Source: Lichenostomus cassidix
Lineage: Eukaryota > Chordata > Aves > Passeriformes > Meliphagidae
Assembly: GCA_008360975.2 (NCBI GenBank)
Contig: CM039181.1
Location: forward strand, 4,076,380 to 4,140,379
Direction of reading: 5' to 3'
DNA length: 64,000 nucleotides
The position numbers and the translations under genes are program-made. Under the pieces are notes generated by a model. It ran no database searches. It was not told the origin of the DNA and worked only from the letters and a program-made list of their open reading frames with translations. Shown here piece after piece: positions 63,117-64,000 of this stretch. Position 1 is the first letter of the stretch, and each line of letters begins with the position of its first letter.

Positions 63117-63824
63117 TTATTCACTACAGTGCTCTTCTGAGAATGAATATTGAGGCTGGCAGTGTGCAGAACAAGGCAGGCTGACTAAAAGCACCGCCAA
63201 GCAGGCAATTCTGAGCTCAGAAATCCACTTTATCTCCCTCTGTTTCCAGCTCCCTGGGATTTTGGTGAGAGAATTTCCCCTGCATAATGCACACTGTGTT
63301 CTCCTCTCCCTGTCCCCTCCCTGGGGACTCAGGTCACCATTATCACCTCCCTCTCCCCCAAGTTCCTGATGACTTCTGCTGTCACTAAATGAAATATTTG
63401 CTCTCTGCATTCTGCTCACGCCTGGCAGGGAAGCACTGGGGCTGGGGTTGAGCAGCCCTGCAGAGGCAGTGTAATTCCCAGGCAATGTTCTACAAACTGA
63501 CAAATTCCCTGTGCCTGTACAGAGTGCAGCCAGCAGGAGCTCTTGTCTGTCCCCCTCTTGGTGTTGTTTCTCACCTGGCTGCACACAGGCTGCTCTGCAG
63601 AAATGCCTTGACAAGGGGAAAATGCCATCAAACACCTGAGGCTTCATCCCTTCTGCCCAGCAAGCACTGAGAGACCTGAACTGAGCACATTTTGGGATTT
63701 TTGAGAAATAACAGAGGTCCTGCCATGCTGATTGATCCTTGCTGTTCTGGATGTTAGTCTCCTGTCTACACTGCAGATAAATTATGGGAGCAACAAAAGG
63801 CCATGGACAACAAATAAAGCTCAC
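63117..63824 (-). other. Longest open frame in the window, unsupported
   Basis: A minus-strand open frame of 235 codons that opens at GTG. The first ATG is residue 60 (63645-63647), leaving 176 residues. It is Cys-, Ser- and Leu-rich with one hydrophobic segment near the C-terminus (ACLAVLLVSLPCSAHC). I recognise no domain. The local sequence is GC-richer than the rest and so poorer in stop codons, which makes a chance frame more likely. CpG is rare, so this is not a CpG-island first exon. It could be part of a non-coding RNA or nothing. Confidence 0.3.
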
Positions 63825-64000
63825 TTAAAAAAAAATATTTAAAGATAAATCTTCAAGAAATAAACAAGGAAGTTGATGATTTTTATTAAATATATGTGGA
63901 TTGCAACTATTTTTAAGGCTGAAGAGTCCTGCTTATGAAAGGGTTGACTCCACAGAGGGAGGAGTTCTATCTAAGATCCTGAAAATAAAATAATGTAAAG
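63825..64000. other. Window end, AT-rich non-coding
   Basis: A9 run at 63829 and AT-rich unique sequence to the edge. No feature seen. Confidence 0.6.

Noticed and set aside
1..64000. CRISPR arrays, operons, bacterial promoters or terminators
   Set aside because: The sequence is vertebrate-like; repeats are microsatellites, LTRs and LINE pieces, and no prokaryotic gene organisation exists.

Overview
This window looks like vertebrate, most probably passerine bird, intergenic or deep-intronic DNA. The bird call rests on two CR1-type LINE fragments, a solo-LTR family with 6-bp target-site duplications (class II / ERVK-like), and a relic resembling a second LTR common in birds. The sequence is AT-rich and CpG-poor, with many homopolymer and microsatellite runs. 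No convincing protein-coding exon, tRNA or rRNA was found. Open stretches are short (mostly under 130 codons), many open with GTG rather than ATG, and none shows a recognisable domain, apart from a short decayed CR1 reverse-transcriptase remnant.

Layout. Positions 1-2.0 kb hold a pyrimidine microsatellite cut by the window edge, an AT-only island and a hexamer repeat. A rearranged CR1 fragment lies at about 2.02-2.32 kb. At 10.31-10.93 kb two solo LTRs stand head-to-head. At 15.50-16.58 kb there is a five-unit tandem array of about 166 bp per unit, split by a third LTR. A 135-bp tandem duplication with G/T-rich cores is at 16.94-17.21 kb. A four-run G-tract is at 22.33 kb and a 204-nt uninterrupted purine strand at 24.0 kb. 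A fourth LTR is at 40.10-40.37 kb, a possible second LTR family relic at 46.8 kb, and a CR1 reverse-transcriptase fragment at 52.4 kb. A second head-to-head LTR pair is at 58.36-59.04 kb. The last kilobase is GC-richer and carries the longest open frame, without recognisable content.

The main story is repeats. Six copies of one solo-LTR family fall into two length/sequence subfamilies (about 261 bp and 266-274 bp). Four of the six form two close, oppositely oriented pairs, and each pair contains one member of each subfamily. The flanking duplications differ between members of a pair, so they are independent insertions. Between repeats I see only unique non-coding DNA. Conserved regulatory elements may be present but cannot be recognised without alignment.
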